Shown here in pieces: positions 62,681 through 64,000 of a stretch of 64,000 bases of DNA. Origin of the DNA: Neisseria zoodegmatis (lineage in GTDB: Bacteria > Pseudomonadota > Gammaproteobacteria > Burkholderiales > Neisseriaceae); contig NZ_LT906434.1 of assembly GCF_900187305.1 (NCBI RefSeq), forward strand, positions 744,001-808,000, given 5' to 3'. The position numbers were made by a program, and so were the translations under genes. Each line of letters begins with the position of its first letter. Position 1 is the stretch's first letter. The notes under the pieces are model-generated. The model worked only from the letters and a program-made list of their open reading frames with translations. It had not been told where the DNA came from and did not search any database.

Positions 62681-63958
62681 ATGTCTTTTGATTTGGGCAA
62701 TTTATTGCAAAGCCAACTGGGCGGCGTATTGAGCCGTTTTCTCACCCAATCGGGCGAAAGTGCCGAAAACAGCACCAAAGCAGTCCGCCTTGCTCTGCCG
62801 GCGGTGGTGGCCGGGATGTTGAAACACATCAGCAACCAGCCCGACAATGCGGCAAACCTGTATGAAACCGTGAGCGGCGTTTCAGGCAATGTGCTGAACA
62901 ACGCCGTTAGCCGTGCCGAAGAAGGCGGCGCGGGTTTCAATGATCTGCTGGTGTGGGGTAAAACCCAACTGCCGCACTTCTTGGGCGGTAACGCGGCAGA
63001 TGTTTCCGACCAGCTTTCTCAAGAAAGCGGCGTATCGAAATCGGCGGCCGGATCGTTGGTTGCCTTATCGCTGCCTTTGGTGCTGTCTGTATTGCGCAAT
63101 AAAATCAAAAGCGAAAATCTCGACCGCGATCAAATGCTAGGCTTGTTCAGTTCGCAACGCGATTGGTTGTCCGGCTCGTTGAGCAACGGCATGTTGTCAG
63201 CACTCGGTATCGGCAGCTTGAGCGGTTTGTTTGGCAGCCTCACCGGCTTGTTTGGTACTGCCGCCCGCACCGCAACTGCGGGAGCTGCCGCCGCAGCCGC
63301 TGCACCGGCCGCCGCTGCTGCCGCAACCAAAGGCTCGGGATTGGGCAAATGGATTGCGTTGGTGCTTGCCGCGCTGCTGGCTTTGTTTGCTTTCAAGAGC
63401 TGCGGCGACCGCAAAGGCGGGGATGCCGCTCCTGCCGTTGCGTCCGGAGAAGCTGTTGCTTCCGAAGCGGAGGCTGTTGCGGATAAGGCGGCCGAGTCGG
63501 TAGAAGCTTCGCCCGTATCGGCGCCTGTGATGCCGTCTGAACCTTCCGTGGTTTCAGCACCTTCGGCTGTCGAAGCATCTGCCCCTGCCGCCGATGCCGT
63601 AGCGCCTGCTGACTTGAAAGCGGAAGAAGCCCGCGTACTGTATCAAGACGGCGTAGCCAAGTTCTACTTCGCTACTGCCAAAGCCGATGTGCCTGAAGGT
63701 GCGGAAGTAATGGTGGCCGATGTGATTGCCGCCGGTAAAGCAGGCAAAAAACTGGTGGTAAGCGGATTTGCCGACAGCACCGGTAACGCCGCCGCCAATG
63801 CCGCATTGTCGAAAAAACGTGCCAATGCCGTGAAAGCTTTCTTTGAAGCACAAGGCGTTGACGCTGCCAATATCGAGTTGCGCAAACCTGAAAACACTAC
63901 CGGTGCGATTGGCAACGATGTTGAAGGCCGCCGCGTAGAAGTGAAAGTTGAAGGCTGA
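62681..63958 (+). CDS. DUF937-OmpA fusion envelope protein
   Basis: 425-aa protein from ATG 62681 (AGGAGAAG upstream). Residues about 1-170 match DUF937/YidB (Met-Ser-Phe-Asp-Leu-Gly-Asn-Leu-Leu-Gln-Ser at the start), a helical domain of unknown role. An Ala-rich hinge near residues 200-215 leads to one membrane helix (about 222-242). A long Ala/Pro/Ser/Glu linker (about 250-315) precedes an OmpA peptidoglycan-binding domain (about 325-425) with Val-Ser-Gly-Phe-Ala-Asp-Ser-Thr-Gly, Leu-Ser-Lys-Lys-Arg-Ala-Asn-Ala and Glu-Gly-Arg-Arg-Val-Glu-Val. The layout suggests an inner-membrane protein with cytoplasmic DUF937 and periplasmic OmpA domain. A DUS at 63984-63995 follows. Confidence 0.86.
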   Translation: MSFDLGNLLQSQLGGVLSRFLTQSGESAENSTKAVRLALPAVVAGMLKHISNQPDNAANLYETVSGVSGNVLNNAVSRAEEGGAGFNDLLVWGKTQLPHFLGGNAADVSDQLSQESGVSKSAAGSLVALSLPLVLSVLRNKIKSENLDRDQMLGLFSSQRDWLSGSLSNGMLSALGIGSLSGLFGSLTGLFGTAARTATAGAAAAAAAPAAAAAATKGSGLGKWIALVLAALLALFAFKSCGDRKGGDAAPAVASGEAVASEAEAVADKAAESVEASPVSAPVMPSEPSVVSAPSAVEASAPAADAVAPADLKAEEARVLYQDGVAKFYFATAKADVPEGAEVMVADVIAAGKAGKKLVVSGFADSTGNAAANAALSKKRANAVKAFFEAQGVDAANIELRKPENTTGAIGNDVEGRRVEVKVEG

Positions 63959-63983
63959 TAAAGATTCAACCGTATGATGTAAG

Positions 63984-63995
63984 AAGGCCGTCTGA
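63984..63995 (+). other. DNA uptake sequence at the right edge
   Basis: One copy of AGGCCGTCTGAA, 25 bp past the last stop; its inverted partner, if any, lies outside the window. Confidence 0.7.
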
Positions 63996-64000
63996 AAATG

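Overview
The window comes from a member of the Neisseriaceae, most likely a commensal or animal-associated Neisseria. The main evidence is the 12-bp DNA uptake sequence (DUS) AGGCCGTCTGAA, which occurs dozens of times, often as inverted pairs forming terminators. This is the AG-DUS dialect rather than the ATGCCGTCTGAA form that dominates in gonococcus and meningococcus; one ATGCCGTCTGAA copy sits at the end of the lipid A acyltransferase gene. Gene content agrees: a PorB-type porin, RmpM, FarAB, a periplasmic LigE ligase, a lipoprotein di-heme peroxidase and a CysB homologue. I cannot name the species from sequence alone.

Layout. 1-9600: part of a type VI secretion (T6SS) locus in the order tssM-tssA-tssF-tssG, a 358-bp gap, then tssJ-tssE, with an unidentified gene end at the left edge. 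9700-18220: mostly minus-strand housekeeping (farB/farA efflux, bioD, an AGCS amino-acid symporter, thiL-pgpA-apaG, rmpM). 18668-25600: cysB, rplM-rpsI, gpsA / ZapB-like / zapA / 6S RNA, a di-heme peroxidase with an FNR-type promoter, and metK. 25700-29000: LPS and lipid A genes, a DUF3579-GNAT fusion and a 43-residue lipoprotein. 29181-30683: an RTX protein with a 21-unit 12-bp minisatellite. 31178-40934: dusB-fis, purH, rpmB-rpmG, pyrBI behind a probable attenuator, a short inverted-repeat element, accD, trpA, fxsA and an NlpD-type lipoprotein. 41691-47740: porin followed by the str operon (rpsL-rpsG-fusA-tuf-rpsJ). 48102-51174: a three-gene CheA-like / CheY / CheX module. 51471-63958: a fused ProX-ProW transporter, META lipoprotein, a second copy of the short element, prlC, an ArsR regulator, xth, two metallo-beta-lactamase-fold proteins, two OmpA-domain proteins, a YoaK-type membrane protein and ligE.

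Best candidates for new biology. (1) The CheA-like/CheY/CheX trio is a compact phosphorelay with a membrane-bound PAS-HPt-HATPase kinase, a stand-alone receiver and a CheX-type phosphatase, with no CheW, MCP, CheR or CheB beside it. (2) The T6SS TssM appears to have lost the Walker A lysine of its cytoplasmic NTPase domain. (3) An RTX protein carries a Pro-Glu-Pro-Lys stalk encoded by an in-frame minisatellite. (4) A ~142-bp miniature inverted-repeat element occurs twice, each copy flanked by a different 5-bp direct repeat. (5) pyrBI has a terminator just before pyrB that is crossed by a leader reading frame. All functional calls were made by reading translations; no database search was run.
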